A stretch of DNA of 64,000 nt from Hymenobacter sediminis (GTDB taxonomy: Bacteria > Bacteroidota > Bacteroidia > Cytophagales > Hymenobacteraceae): positions 1,116,001-1,180,000 of the forward strand of contig NZ_QKNS01000001.1 of the NCBI RefSeq assembly GCF_003231285.1, given 5' to 3'. The position numbers and the translations under genes were made by a program. This document shows, one piece after another, positions 9,015 to 18,665 of this stretch. How positions within the stretch are numbered: position 1 is the first letter of the stretch; each line of letters opens with the position of its first letter. The notes beneath the pieces are model-generated. The model made no database searches. It was not told the origin of the DNA and saw only the letters and a program-made list of their open reading frames with translations.

Positions 9015-9989
9015 TTACTTCCTGATCTTCACGTCTACCTCGTAGCGGTAGCGCGGCGGGCCGCCCAGCGGAATAGCGAAAAAGGGCAGAGCCACGTCGT
9101 ACTGGTCGGTCACGTAAAAAACCAGGTCGTTAGCGGCTTTCGAAAGAGAAACCAGTTGCATATCCAGAGACAGGCCGTGCTCCTTATTGGTGATGGCATG
9201 CGTGCTGCTGGCCCACGCTTTGTCGCCGCTGACGGTGGCCGGATGGCCATTTTTCGAAACGCTGAAAATCTTCAGGGTTACGTCGCCGTCCACATCAAAA
9301 TTGCTTTGCTTGATGCTGACTACCCGGTCGTTAACGAAAGGGTAGAGGTGGGTTTTGGCTCGGCGCTCCGGCGAAAGCCGAAAAGAGTACTCGTAGGTGA
9401 AAGCGTTGCCACCTTCCACGGCAACGTTCTGGGTAGGCGAAGTGCTGAAAAAGTAGCGGTACAGGTTGCCATCGTCGCCTTTTTTGCCCTGCGCTATCAT
9501 TTTGAACACGTAGCCATCAAACTCCTTCACAAACTCGCCCTCCAATGGGTTGAGCGGCCCAAAGGTGTACCATTGGTTATCGTAGGCCTTATCGGGGCCG
9601 AAGGTTTTGGTTTTGAGCAGCGTGCCCGATCGAAAATTGCCTTTGGGGTCGGTGCTGCGAGCATCGGGGCCGGAGTGGGCGCCCGGGCCGCCGTACAGGC
9701 TGAACTCGGTGGTGGTGTTCCAGCCGTACTTTACCTCATCGTGCTGGCCGCCACAATCAGGATCGAAGACGCGGATGTAGACCGGCTGACGGTTTTCCTT
9801 CGGAACCAGAAAGAAGAACGTCTGAGTGAAATCGTCGTCGCCCCAGCTTTTGTCGGCCTGGGCACCAAATGTTACAATGAAGGCCACATTTTCGCCGGGG
9901 TTGGGCACGGCCTGAGCGGCAGCCTGCAACGGCTGGGACAGTGCCAGCACTCCAAGGAAACGTAACAGGCCGAAATAAAAACGCATCAT
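9015..9989 (-). CDS. Secreted protein of unknown function
   Basis: The 324-residue product has a signal peptide (MMRFYFGLLRFLGVLAL...AAAQA) and a beta-rich body with motifs ENVAFIVTFGAQADKSWGDDD, FDPDCGGQHDE and YGGPGAHSGPDAR. The Asp/Gly clusters could bind calcium. I do not recognise the family. A promoter-like TACCTTCG box lies only 4 nt upstream of the first Met codon, so translation may start at one of the two adjacent Met codons on a very short leader. The gene is single and its neighbours give no clue. Confidence 0.65.
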   Translation of the reverse strand: MMRFYFGLLRFLGVLALSQPLQAAAQAVPNPGENVAFIVTFGAQADKSWGDDDFTQTFFFLVPKENRQPVYIRVFDPDCGGQHDEVKYGWNTTTEFSLYGGPGAHSGPDARSTDPKGNFRSGTLLKTKTFGPDKAYDNQWYTFGPLNPLEGEFVKEFDGYVFKMIAQGKKGDDGNLYRYFFSTSPTQNVAVEGGNAFTYEYSFRLSPERRAKTHLYPFVNDRVVSIKQSNFDVDGDVTLKIFSVSKNGHPATVSGDKAWASSTHAITNKEHGLSLDMQLVSLSKAANDLVFYVTDQYDVALPFFAIPLGGPPRYRYEVDVKIRK

Positions 9990-9993
9990 GCCC

Positions 9994-10001
9994 CGAAGGT
10001 A
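9994..10001 (-). promoter_or_regulatory. -7 promoter box almost at the start codon
   Basis: Minus-strand TACCTTCG (one base from TAnnTTTG) ends 4 nt before the ATG of the secreted protein at 9989. With a usual 4-7 nt gap to the start site the mRNA would be leaderless or nearly so. No TTG is seen at 17-21 nt. Confidence 0.4.
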
Positions 10002-10113
10002 CGCTACCCCCTGAATTTTAAGCGAATCTGGCGGGCCACGTACTGCGGGCGTTGCCGAAACCGTTTGGGGGGTGTATCATTACGGTCAATTCCGCTTTTC
10101 TGCCCGTATCACC

Positions 10114-10686
10114 ATGAGCGCCACCGCCCGTCGCACCACCGATTTCCTGGACTCCCTGGCTGCTGATTTGCAGCGGGTGCGGGAAATTACCAACCGCCGC
10201 TTCCGCCCCCTCACCGACGACCAGCTAAACCGGGGGCTGGGGCCCGGCAAGTGGAGCGTGGGCCAATGCCTGGAGCATCTGAATATTGTGGGGGGCTTGT
10301 ATCTACCCATCATGAGCCGCAAGATTAAGGCGGCACAGGAGCGTGGCTCTAAGCCCTCCGACATGGTTGTGCACGGCTTCTTCGGGAAGAAAATGACCGA
10401 GGCCATGCGCGTACCCGCCAGCCAGAAGCCCATGAAAGCGCCCCAGCAGTACGCGCCCAGCGGCTCGCGCCTACCCCGCACGGTGGTAGAAGTGTTCAGC
10501 CGCCAGCTTGATGAGCTCGACAACCTGATTACCCAAACACGCACCGTTAACGCCAATGCCGTGCGCATTCCTAATCCCATTATTCCGCTGCTGCTGCCTC
10601 GCCTCACCGATGCCCTGGAGCTGCTGATAGAGCACATGAAGCGGCATATCCAGCAGGCCGAGCGGGTACTGGACGCCCGCAGCTAA
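10114..10686 (+). CDS. DinB-like superfamily protein
   Basis: A 190-residue four-helix protein. GKWSVGQCLEHL in the first third and HMKRHIQQAERV near the C terminus supply the spaced histidines of the DinB/DUF664 metal site. DinB-fold proteins include metal-dependent thiol transferases (bacillithiol or mycothiol S-transferases) and many uncharacterised members. The ATG at 10114 starts the typical N terminus; the frame upstream encodes nothing family-like. A bidirectional terminator follows directly. The exact activity cannot be named. Confidence 0.8.
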   Translation: MSATARRTTDFLDSLAADLQRVREITNRRFRPLTDDQLNRGLGPGKWSVGQCLEHLNIVGGLYLPIMSRKIKAAQERGSKPSDMVVHGFFGKKMTEAMRVPASQKPMKAPQQYAPSGSRLPRTVVEVFSRQLDELDNLITQTRTVNANAVRIPNPIIPLLLPRLTDALELLIEHMKRHIQQAERVLDARS

Positions 10687-10703
10687 GTAGTTGGTTAACA
10701 AAG

Positions 10704-10743
10704 CACAAAAGCTCCCGCAACGTAGGCTGCGGGAGCTTTTGTG
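10704..10743. terminator. Bidirectional terminator
   Basis: A perfect 16-bp stem (10704-10719 and 10728-10743), A-rich on the left arm and T-rich on the right, sits between the converging DinB-like and outer-membrane barrel genes. Confidence 0.88.
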
Positions 10744-10768
10744 TTGTTATAGGGGGTAGGCTAATAGC

Positions 10769-11509
10769 TTATTTCGCCCCGAAGAAGTACGCTACCGAAA
10801 AATGTACCCCACGGTTGTGGAGCTTGTCATTAGAGTCACTGTTATCATACTTGGGAACGAGGTTACCCAAGCCTAAGCCGTAGCCTATCTGGGCCTGGAA
10901 AGGACCTGATTTGTAGCCCACGCCAGCATTTAAACCCCAGTCAATCCGGCGCAGCTCAGCGTTGTTTTCGTCAGTGCCTTCGCCTACAAACTCGATATCG
11001 TCTTCATCGGAGCCCGACAATTCCTCCACTACCTCCCCATTGACGGATACCTCATTTTCTGCCTTGTACTTGCCGCTCAAGCCAACGCCGATATATGGAC
11101 CAGCAAAGACTTGGAAGCCACCTTCTTCCCCGCTTGTGTTATACACTAGGTTCACGGGTACTTCTAAGTAGCTCAGACGAAAGGTGAGCTTTTCCTCTCC
11201 TTTGATTTTATAGGTTTTGCCATCATCGTCTGTGATGGATTCTTCACCCTTCTCCACAAATTTGCCGCCCTTCTGCGAGAATAGTAAAGAAGGTTGCAGC
11301 GAAAGGTTTCCGAACTGAGCGTTAAGCGTTACGCCAGCTTGGGGTGCATAGAGTAGCTTTGAATCTGGGTTCTCGCCCTCAACGTCGAACTTAATGCTGC
11401 TGGCATTGAGGCCAATGCGCGGAGCAATACTTACTTGTGCTTGGGCAACATGGGCTCCTGCCAGTAGCAGCGCTGCACTCAGAATAGGAGTGTAGTGTTT
11501 TTTGAACAT
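10769..11509 (-). CDS. PorT-family outer-membrane beta-barrel protein
   Basis: The 246-residue product has a cleavable signal (MFKKHYTPILSAALLLAGAHVAQAQ). Alternating amphipathic strands follow: VSIAPRIGLNASSIKF, FGNLSLQPSLLFSQKGG, LSYLEVPVNLVYNT, FQVFAGPYIGVGLSGKY, and a final strand ending in the hydrophobic FSVAYFFGAK. This is the outer-membrane beta-barrel (PorT-like, OMP_b-brl_2) type widespread in Bacteroidota. An acidic insert near residues 160-190 (SGSDEDDIEFVGEGTDENNAE) is probably a surface loop. Function is not assignable beyond outer-membrane location. Confidence 0.82.
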   Translation of the reverse strand: MFKKHYTPILSAALLLAGAHVAQAQVSIAPRIGLNASSIKFDVEGENPDSKLLYAPQAGVTLNAQFGNLSLQPSLLFSQKGGKFVEKGEESITDDDGKTYKIKGEEKLTFRLSYLEVPVNLVYNTSGEEGGFQVFAGPYIGVGLSGKYKAENEVSVNGEVVEELSGSDEDDIEFVGEGTDENNAELRRIDWGLNAGVGYKSGPFQAQIGYGLGLGNLVPKYDNSDSNDKLHNRGVHFSVAYFFGAK

Positions 11510-11718
11510 GATATAGAAGGGTTAGTTATAAGCGGCTTTCTGGGCCGCGGCACGAAGGTAGAGGACGTCATGTAATCTTTATCTACCTAATTATAGTTAT
11601 ATTATAAAGTTATTGTGAAGCCTGGAAAAAGGGAATTAATTCTCGCGGGACTTATGGAATCTGCAGAGGGTAGGCATCTAAAGTTTATCAACTTGCTCTC
11701 CTGATTCGTTCTGCCCCT

Positions 11719-14700
11719 ATGCGCTCCTTCCTGTTAAGCTTCCTACTGTTACTGCTGTTGTTTTCCATTGGTTCCTCCCAAACCTCGCCTACCCCTTCCG
11801 GCAAGGGCAACCCTGCCACCTGGAAGAAGATCGATCAGCTTCTGGCCAAAGACCAGACAGCTTCGGCAAGCAAACTGCTAGAGCCTCTGTACCAACAGGC
11901 CCGGCAGCAACAGAACACGCCGGAGTACCTGCGGGCTTTGCTGTATAAGCTGCGCCTGCTGGAAGCGAGGGAGGAAGAGTCCGGAGAAAAAGCCATTGCC
12001 CTGATAGAAGCTGACCTGAAAACGGCTCAGTTTCCGGCCCGGCCCATCCTGCACAGCCTACTCGGGCAGCTCTATGCTCAGTATTACGCTGGGCACCGCT
12101 ACGAGCTGCACAGCCGCACCACCGTAACCGGGGCGGATACGACCAACCAAAGTGCCGGAGATATTCGCACCTGGGATGCTACCCGCCTGGGCAGCGCCGT
12201 GGTGCAGCACTACCGCGCTTCCCTGGCCGATGCGCCTGAGCGCCAGCAGCAGCTGAAGCTGGCTAACCTGGGCTACGCCGTGCGCGGTGCCAATGTCGAA
12301 GGGTTGGCCCGCCGCCCTACCCTCTATGATTTGCTGGCCCACCGCGCCGTAGCAGGCCTCGGCAACGACGAGTTCTACCTCACCCAACCAGCCCAGCAGT
12401 TCGAGCTGCGCGACTCCCTACTATTTGCTCCGGCTGCCACTTTTGCCCAACATAAGCTAACGGCACCCGTCGCCGACTCCTTGAATGGGCAGTTCCACGC
12501 CCTGCAGATTCTGCAGCAGCTTACTGCCTTCCGGTTGCAGGATGCCCGTAACCCGGCGGCGTTGGCCGATGTGGAGCTGCAGCGCCTACGCTTCGTGCAC
12601 CAGCATACCGAGTTGGAGAACAAAGACAAGCTGCAGCAAAGGGCGCTGGCCCGCGCCGCCGAGACCTTCCGGGCACTGCCTATAGCCGCGGAATTTTTGG
12701 CTGAGCAAGTGGAAAGTCTGGCAGAAGCGGCGCCCGCTCAGGCCCGGCAAATAGCCCTGGATGCGGAAAAACGTTACCCCAACTCGCGCGGCGCCAAACA
12801 GGCGCAACTACTCCGGCAGGGCATTGAAGCAGTAGAGCTAATTTTCACCACCGAAGAAGTGGTGCTGCCCCAGCAGCCTTGGCTGCTCAGCCTGAACGTA
12901 CGCAACTCCACCCAACTCTACGCCAAGGCCTACCGCATCAGCAACGCCCAGCAGCTTCGGACCCTGGAGCAGCCTGAGCGGTATGAAGACCTTCCTCTGC
13001 AAAAGCGTTATGCCCGCACCCTGGCTGCTAAGCCCGCTGCCACTTGGGCGTTACCGGTTCCGGGCCCCACCGACTACAAAGCGCACAGCGTGCAACAGGC
13101 CGGTCCGGCCCTACCGCTCGGCCACTACCTCCTTGTGGTAAGTACTACCCCCTCAACCCCAACCAAGGAGCAAGCCGGCGTAACTACCGCCTACGCTCAG
13201 ATGAGCGTGAGCGAGCTAAGCCACCTGCGCCGCAACTCCGAGCGCACGGAAGGGCCCGAGCTGCTGGTGCTACACCGCCAAACCGGTGTCCCGTTGCCCG
13301 GCGTATCGGTCCTACCCCTGTTTGGGTACTTCAACCAAACCCGCCAAGAATACCTACAGCGGCGCGGCAGCCTCCTGACTACTTCCGCCGAAGGCCTAGC
13401 CCAGATTCCGCTTGGTCAGGCATCGGGCGAAAACACCCAGGTTAGAGCACTGCTGTTCACTCGCGGCCAAGACTCTCTGCTGATGGGGGAAAACCTGGGT
13501 TACTACGGTCCGCGCCGTGCTGCACGTCCCGCTGAGCAACCCCAGCGCCGCACCTTCCTCTACACCGACCGCGCCATCTACCGGCCCGGCCAGACGCTTT
13601 ACTTCAAAGGCATCCTTACAGAAACGCAGGCGGGCAAGTCGCAGCTCCTGATAAAGCAACCGGTGTCGGTGCGCTTGCTGGACGTGAACGGCCAAACCGT
13701 ACAAACGCTACCCTTTACTACCTCCGATTTCGGATCTTTTCACGGCTCCATCGTGCTGCCTACCGGCCTGCTCAACGGCCAGATGCGGCTAGAAACCGAC
13801 CACGGCAGCATCGGCTTTGGGGTGGAGGACTACAAGCGCCCTACCTTCCAGGTAACCTTTGAGCCTGTGGCGGGCACGCCTGTTCTTGGCCAGCAGGTAA
13901 CCGTGCGTGGCAAGGCCAATGCCTATGCCGGTCAGCCCATTGATGGGGCCACGGTACAGTACCGGGTGGTGCGCCGTACGCTTTGGCCTCTGTTTGGGCG
14001 GGGCTACGGTGGTGGCCGGCCGGAAGTGGAAATCCTCAACGGCACAACCCAAACCGATTCGGCGGGCGGCTTTACGGTAAATTTCGTGGCCCAGGGCGAG
14101 GCACCAGCCCGCAACAAGCGCGGCCCTTGGCAACCCGGCTACGTGTTCGAGGTAACGGCCGACGTTACGGATGCCGCCGGCGAAACCCGTACCGGCGAGC
14201 AGCACCTGAGCCTGGGTGCCAACGCCCTCACGCTCCGCCTGGAAATGCCGGAACTGCTGAACCGGGAAAAGCTACCGGCGTTGCGTCTGCTTTCTACCAA
14301 TGCTGCCGGCGAAGCCCTACCTGCCCGTGGGCAACTGCGGCTCTACCGACTCACGCCGCCCGAGCGTGCCCTGCGCCCCCGCGCCTGGCAGCGCCCGGAG
14401 CGCGAAGCCCTGAGCCGGGAGGAGTTCAAGCGCCTGTTTCCGCTGGATGCTTACGGCTCCGAAGACAACGACAGCACCTGGGCTCGCACACTCGTCCTTA
14501 CGCAGGACTTCGACACCGAGAAAAGCCCCTTGCTGGCCGCACTAACGGCCCCGCTCGCCCAGCAGCAACCCGGCCGCTACCTGCTCGAAGCCACCGCACC
14601 CAGCCCCAGCAACACCCCGCCTGCCCGCGCTGAGCAGCGCTTCACGCTTTACTCCGTCACTGCTAACACGCTGCCTGTCCCTACCCCCAACTGGTTCGTG

Positions 14701-17700
14701 AACCCGCAGGATAGCGTGGCCCCCGGCCAGGTAGCACGCCTACTTATAGGTAGTTCCGAAGCCGGTGCGCGGGTGCTACTGCAAGTAGAGGCCCAGGGCG
14801 AAACCCTGCGGCACGAGTGGCTGACGCTGGCCGCCGGAGAGCAGCGCCTCCTTGAAATTCCAGTGCCGGTTTCCCTTTCCAACGCCCAGCTTTACCTGCA
14901 CACTACCCAGGTGCGCGACAACCGCCTCTATACTCACAGTGCTGCCGTGCAGGTAGCTACCCCGCTGGCCCCGTTGCGCCTCAGCCTAGCTACCTTCCGC
15001 GACAAGCTTCAGCCCGGCCAGAAAGAAACCTGGCGCCTCACCATTCACCAGGCCAATGGTAAGCCTGCCAATGCCGAGTTGCTGGCTACTCTCTACGACA
15101 AGTCCCTGGATGCTTTTGCGCCGCATAGCTTCCCGGCGCTAGAGTTCTGGCAGTCCTATTACCGTGCCGGGCTGGCCTGGCAAGGGCAATTCGATAACGC
15201 GGAGTCGGAGGTGCTATTCAATCAGCAAACTGATTTCCGCTACCCGGCGGCCATTCGCTACCCCCGTCTGAACATGTGGGGATACAGAGGCGAGGATGAA
15301 ATTCCCGATCAAGAAGAGTTAAAGGATAAAGTAGTAGCTGCAGAAACCGTGAAAGGTAACACTGGTGCCCTGCCCCGGGCGCCACGAAAGCTGTCGGTAG
15401 CACGATTGGCATCTCCGGTAGTCAAGCAGGACGCGGAGGTAGCCGCCATGGCTATGATGGACACTGCCCCCGCCCCGCCCAGTGGCAGCACGGCTTCCCG
15501 GCCCGACCTCAGCGGCGTGCAGGCCCGCAAGGATTTTCGCGAAACAGCTTTCTGGCTGCCCGACGTACGCACCAACGCCCAGGGCGAAACCGTGCTGGAG
15601 TTTCAGATGCCTGAAGCCGTAACGCGCTGGCAACTGCTAGCCCTAGCCCACGATCAGCAACTGCATACCGGCCTGCTGCAGCGGGAGCTAGTCACCCAGA
15701 AGCAGCTGCAGGTAACGCCCAACGCGCCGCGCTTTTTCCGCGAGGGTGACCAACTGCGCCTCACTGCCAAGCTCAGTAATCTTACGGCCCAACCTATGCG
15801 CGGCACGGCCCAAGTATTCCTGCTCGACGCCCGCACCCAGCAACCCCTGGAAGCCAAGCTGCTGAAGGGGCCCGCTCAAGTGAAATTCGACCTGCAAGCC
15901 AACCAAAGCAGTGCCCTGGGCTGGGAGCTAACCATTCCGGAAACTGCCGAAGGCCAGGTTCCCCTTGAAGCCATTACCTACCGCGTGGTGGCATCGGGTC
16001 AGTTGTCAGCTGCGAGTTCTGAGTTGTCAGGTAAAGAAGGGAGAAAACAGCGCCGCCAGAACAAACTGACAACTAGCAATTCACAATTAGTAGCTGTGCA
16101 GGATGGCGAGGAAAACACGTTGCCTGTTTTGCCCAACCGTCTGCTCGTTACCGAAAGTCTGCCCCTACCCCTGGTGGGGCCCGCAACCCGGGAGTTTGAA
16201 TTGAAAAAGCTGACGAGCACTACCTCATCTACGCGGCGCAACTATTCGCTCACGCTGGAAATGACGCCCAACCCAGCCTGGTACGCGGTGCAGTCGTTAC
16301 CCTACCTCATGGAGTACCCCTATGAGTGCTCGGAGCAGGTGTTCAGCCGACTCTACGCCAACCTGCTGCCCGCCAAAATCCTGCAGAGCAACCCCCAGTT
16401 CAAAACCATGTTGGCTGAGTGGCAACGCGCCGCCCAGGCCGGCAACAAAACCGCCCTCAGCAGTAAGCTGGAGCAGAATCAGGAGCTAAAAAACCTGCTG
16501 CTACAGGAAACGCCCTGGGTGCGCGATGGGCAGTCGGATACGGAGCGCATGCGCCGCCTCACGGAGTTGTTTGATGAGCCGCGCTTGCAGGCCGAAACCA
16601 GCCGGGCTCTCGCCAAGCTGGCTAAAATGCAGCAGCCTAACGGAGCCTTCCCGTGGTTTGAGCGCATGCCCGACGACCGGTACATCACCCAGCTGATTGT
16701 AGCTGGTTTCGGAAAGCTGAAAAAACTCGGTGCCTTTGACGCAGCGCAGAACGAACAAGCCCGCCAGATTCTGCAGCGCGCCCTGGCCTACCTCGATGCC
16801 GAGCTGCAACGTGACTATACTACCCTGCGTCGGCAGCCCAAGGTTGATCTGAAGCAAAACCATCTTACTGATTTGCAAGTGCAGGCCCTGTATGCTCGCA
16901 GCTTCTGGGGTGAGCAGCCCGTAGCGAAATCGGCCCAGCCGGCTCAAGCGTTCTATCAGCAACAGGCGGGTGCCTACTGGAAAAACCAAACCCGCTACCT
17001 CCAGGCTCAGATTGCTTTAGCTCTGCACCGCCAGCAAGCCCAACCGGCGGCCGTAAAAACCATTCTGACGGCTCTCCGCGAAAATGCCCTGCACAGCCCC
17101 GAGCTGGGCATGTACTGGAAGGAAGTACGCGGCGGCTACTACTGGCGCGAAGCCCCCACTGAAACTCAGGCTACCCTTATTGAAGCCTTCGATGAAGTAG
17201 AAAACAACCAGCAGGCCGTGGATGAAATGAAACTGTGGCTGCTGCAGCAGAAACATACTCAAAACTGGGAAAGTACCCGCGCCACCGCCGATGCCTGCTA
17301 CGCCTTGCTGTTGCGCGGTACCAACTGGCTGCAGCCTGCCGCGCCCATTCAGGTAAAAGTAGGAGGGAAGGCAGCCCCCGTTACAGCCCAGCAAGCCGGT
17401 ACCGGCTACTACAAAACCACCTTCCCGGCTGCTGAAATAAGGCCCGAGCAAGGCAAGGTAGTGGTCCAGAAAACCGATGCGGGTGTGGCCTGGGGCGCTC
17501 TGTACTGGCAATATTTTGAGCAGCTGGACAAGATAACCCCCGCCGCGACGCCCCTGCAGCTGGAGCGCCAACTGTACCGTGAGCAGCGCACGGCAGCCGG
17601 CCCCGTCCTGCAGCCCCTCACGGCCGCTACCCCTCTGCGCGTGGGCGATGTGCTGGTGGTGCGCCTGGTGCTGCGCTCCGACCGGAACCTGGAATACGTA

Positions 17701-17979
17701 CACCTGAAGGACCAACGTGCGGCCGGCCTGGAACTCATCGGCCAGACCTCGGGCTACCGCTACCAAGGTGGGCTTGGTTACTATGAAAGCCCCCGCGATG
17801 CGGCCACCAATTTCTTTATCAGCTTTTTCCCCAAGGGCACGCACACCTTCGAGTACCGGTTGCGGGCCGCTCAGAGTGGTAATTTCTCAGGAGGCCTCTC
17901 GCAGCTGCAGTGTTTGTATGCTCCGGAGTTTACGGCCTACTCTGCTGGCACCCGCGTGCAAATTGGAGCTCAACCGTAA
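11719..17979 (+). CDS. Alpha-2-macroglobulin-like protein with thioester motif
   Basis: A 2086-residue secreted protein with an N-terminal signal and no lipobox Cys. The MG2 domain starts near residue 615 (YTDRAIYRPGQTLYFKG) and the A2M domain near 1275 (FWLPDVRT...VTRWQLLALAHD). The thioester motif is C1537-S-E-Q (in YPYECSEQVF), so the reactive Cys and Gln are present. An alpha-alpha toroid follows, then a C-terminal receptor-like domain. Bacterial relatives trap or block proteases in the periplasm and are often paired with PBP1C; no pbpC is seen here. Residues 1428-1460 are encoded by a palindromic repeat that looks inserted (see separate feature). The gene is single. Confidence 0.88.
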   Translation: MRSFLLSFLLLLLLFSIGSSQTSPTPSGKGNPATWKKIDQLLAKDQTASASKLLEPLYQQARQQQNTPEYLRALLYKLRLLEAREEESGEKAIALIEADLKTAQFPARPILHSLLGQLYAQYYAGHRYELHSRTTVTGADTTNQSAGDIRTWDATRLGSAVVQHYRASLADAPERQQQLKLANLGYAVRGANVEGLARRPTLYDLLAHRAVAGLGNDEFYLTQPAQQFELRDSLLFAPAATFAQHKLTAPVADSLNGQFHALQILQQLTAFRLQDARNPAALADVELQRLRFVHQHTELENKDKLQQRALARAAETFRALPIAAEFLAEQVESLAEAAPAQARQIALDAEKRYPNSRGAKQAQLLRQGIEAVELIFTTEEVVLPQQPWLLSLNVRNSTQLYAKAYRISNAQQLRTLEQPERYEDLPLQKRYARTLAAKPAATWALPVPGPTDYKAHSVQQAGPALPLGHYLLVVSTTPSTPTKEQAGVTTAYAQMSVSELSHLRRNSERTEGPELLVLHRQTGVPLPGVSVLPLFGYFNQTRQEYLQRRGSLLTTSAEGLAQIPLGQASGENTQVRALLFTRGQDSLLMGENLGYYGPRRAARPAEQPQRRTFLYTDRAIYRPGQTLYFKGILTETQAGKSQLLIKQPVSVRLLDVNGQTVQTLPFTTSDFGSFHGSIVLPTGLLNGQMRLETDHGSIGFGVEDYKRPTFQVTFEPVAGTPVLGQQVTVRGKANAYAGQPIDGATVQYRVVRRTLWPLFGRGYGGGRPEVEILNGTTQTDSAGGFTVNFVAQGEAPARNKRGPWQPGYVFEVTADVTDAAGETRTGEQHLSLGANALTLRLEMPELLNREKLPALRLLSTNAAGEALPARGQLRLYRLTPPERALRPRAWQRPEREALSREEFKRLFPLDAYGSEDNDSTWARTLVLTQDFDTEKSPLLAALTAPLAQQQPGRYLLEATAPSPSNTPPARAEQRFTLYSVTANTLPVPTPNWFVNPQDSVAPGQVARLLIGSSEAGARVLLQVEAQGETLRHEWLTLAAGEQRLLEIPVPVSLSNAQLYLHTTQVRDNRLYTHSAAVQVATPLAPLRLSLATFRDKLQPGQKETWRLTIHQANGKPANAELLATLYDKSLDAFAPHSFPALEFWQSYYRAGLAWQGQFDNAESEVLFNQQTDFRYPAAIRYPRLNMWGYRGEDEIPDQEELKDKVVAAETVKGNTGALPRAPRKLSVARLASPVVKQDAEVAAMAMMDTAPAPPSGSTASRPDLSGVQARKDFRETAFWLPDVRTNAQGETVLEFQMPEAVTRWQLLALAHDQQLHTGLLQRELVTQKQLQVTPNAPRFFREGDQLRLTAKLSNLTAQPMRGTAQVFLLDARTQQPLEAKLLKGPAQVKFDLQANQSSALGWELTIPETAEGQVPLEAITYRVVASGQLSAASSELSGKEGRKQRRQNKLTTSNSQLVAVQDGEENTLPVLPNRLLVTESLPLPLVGPATREFELKKLTSTTSSTRRNYSLTLEMTPNPAWYAVQSLPYLMEYPYECSEQVFSRLYANLLPAKILQSNPQFKTMLAEWQRAAQAGNKTALSSKLEQNQELKNLLLQETPWVRDGQSDTERMRRLTELFDEPRLQAETSRALAKLAKMQQPNGAFPWFERMPDDRYITQLIVAGFGKLKKLGAFDAAQNEQARQILQRALAYLDAELQRDYTTLRRQPKVDLKQNHLTDLQVQALYARSFWGEQPVAKSAQPAQAFYQQQAGAYWKNQTRYLQAQIALALHRQQAQPAAVKTILTALRENALHSPELGMYWKEVRGGYYWREAPTETQATLIEAFDEVENNQQAVDEMKLWLLQQKHTQNWESTRATADACYALLLRGTNWLQPAAPIQVKVGGKAAPVTAQQAGTGYYKTTFPAAEIRPEQGKVVVQKTDAGVAWGALYWQYFEQLDKITPAATPLQLERQLYREQRTAAGPVLQPLTAATPLRVGDVLVVRLVLRSDRNLEYVHLKDQRAAGLELIGQTSGYRYQGGLGYYESPRDAATNFFISFFPKGTHTFEYRLRAAQSGNFSGGLSQLQCLYAPEFTAYSAGTRVQIGAQP
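16000..16096. repeat. Palindromic intergenic-type repeat inside the macroglobulin CDS
   Basis: Two 31-nt arms (16000-16030 and 16066-16096) form an imperfect inverted repeat with about 20 of 31 positions pairing and an identical GTTGTCAG/CTGACAAC centre. The same unit bounds the intergenic repeat at 19001-19085. The 97-nt block is read in frame as a Ser/Gln/Lys/Arg-rich stretch that separates two recognisable A2M segments. Confidence 0.6.
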
Positions 17980-18051
17980 GAAATAATACTGTAATTTGAG
18001 CCGATGAAGATGGACTATTAGAACAGATTGCCTGGGCTTTACCCCTGCATC

Positions 18052-18082
18052 TTGAGACTACCGCCCGTCAATTGTACCTTTG
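18052..18082 (+). promoter_or_regulatory. Promoter of the basic secreted protein gene
   Basis: TTG (18052-18054), 20 nt, then TACCTTTG (18075-18082), an exact fit to the Bacteroidota TTG-N17-23-TAnnTTTG promoter, 23 nt upstream of the ATG at 18106. Confidence 0.7.
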
Positions 18083-18105
18083 CGCCTCGTTTGTTTTTCA
18101 GAAGG

Positions 18106-18576
18106 ATGAAGTTGATGCATAAACTAGTAATGGTTGCCGCAGTGCTGCTCTTAAGTGGCACCTCGGCGTGGGCTCAGGGAGACAAAAAGACGAATGCTAC
18201 TGCTACCCCCACCCAGCTGCCGGGTGAGGAAAAATTATCGGCTCAGGAGCGTGCGGAGCGCGACTTTCTGATGCCTGTGCGCCGCAAACAGGCGGCTGCC
18301 CTGCGCGCTACCGCTGAGGAAGCTGCCGTGCACCAGCCCGCAGTAGAAGTAACGGCCCGCCATTTGGAGGCGGTGGAAGAGGAAAAGCCCGCTACCGAAG
18401 CCACCGCTGAGGTGAAAGCCGCGCCTACTGCCGTACACCACCGGAGCACCAGCACGTATCGCCGCCGCTCTTCCTCCCGCACCAGCAGCCACCGCTCTTC
18501 GTCCTCGTCGCGGAGAAAGACGACCGCCAAAAAATCAACCGCTAAAAAGAAAACCACTAGCCGCCGTCGGCGCTAG
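18106..18576 (+). CDS. Secreted protein with very basic Ser/Arg/Lys tail
   Basis: The product is 156 residues starting from the ATG at 18106. That start is supported by the promoter 23 nt upstream and by a signal sequence (MKLMHKLVMVAAVLLLSGTSAWAQ). The middle is acidic and Ala/Glu/Thr rich. From about residue 113 the tail is made of Ser-Arg and Lys-Thr runs (TYRRRSSSRTSSHRSSSSS, RKTTAKKSTAKKK), ending in RRRR. Such tails bind nucleic acid or anionic polymers, but the signal peptide puts this one outside the cytoplasm. I do not know the family. Confidence 0.65.
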   Translation: MKLMHKLVMVAAVLLLSGTSAWAQGDKKTNATATPTQLPGEEKLSAQERAERDFLMPVRRKQAAALRATAEEAAVHQPAVEVTARHLEAVEEEKPATEATAEVKAAPTAVHHRSTSTYRRRSSSRTSSHRSSSSSRRKTTAKKSTAKKKTTSRRRR

Positions 18577-18600
18577 TGAACAGCGCAGAATCTACCTGAC

Positions 18601-18639
18601 GAAAAGAGCCGGCCCGAATCATTCGGGCCGGCTCTTTTC
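18601..18639. terminator. Bidirectional terminator
   Basis: A perfect 19-bp inverted repeat (18601-18619 and 18621-18639) with GAAAAG/CTTTTC ends lies between the basic secreted protein gene and the converging ferredoxin gene. Confidence 0.88.
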
Positions 18640-18665
18640 GTTAGCCAGAGCTGCAATAAGTTCTA

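Noticed and set aside
9156..9965. 269-codon plus-strand open frame
   Set aside because: It is antisense to the secreted protein at 9015-9989, whose signal peptide and composition are much more protein-like.
17017..17844. 275-codon minus-strand open frame
   Set aside because: It is antisense to the macroglobulin toroid region and has no recognisable features.
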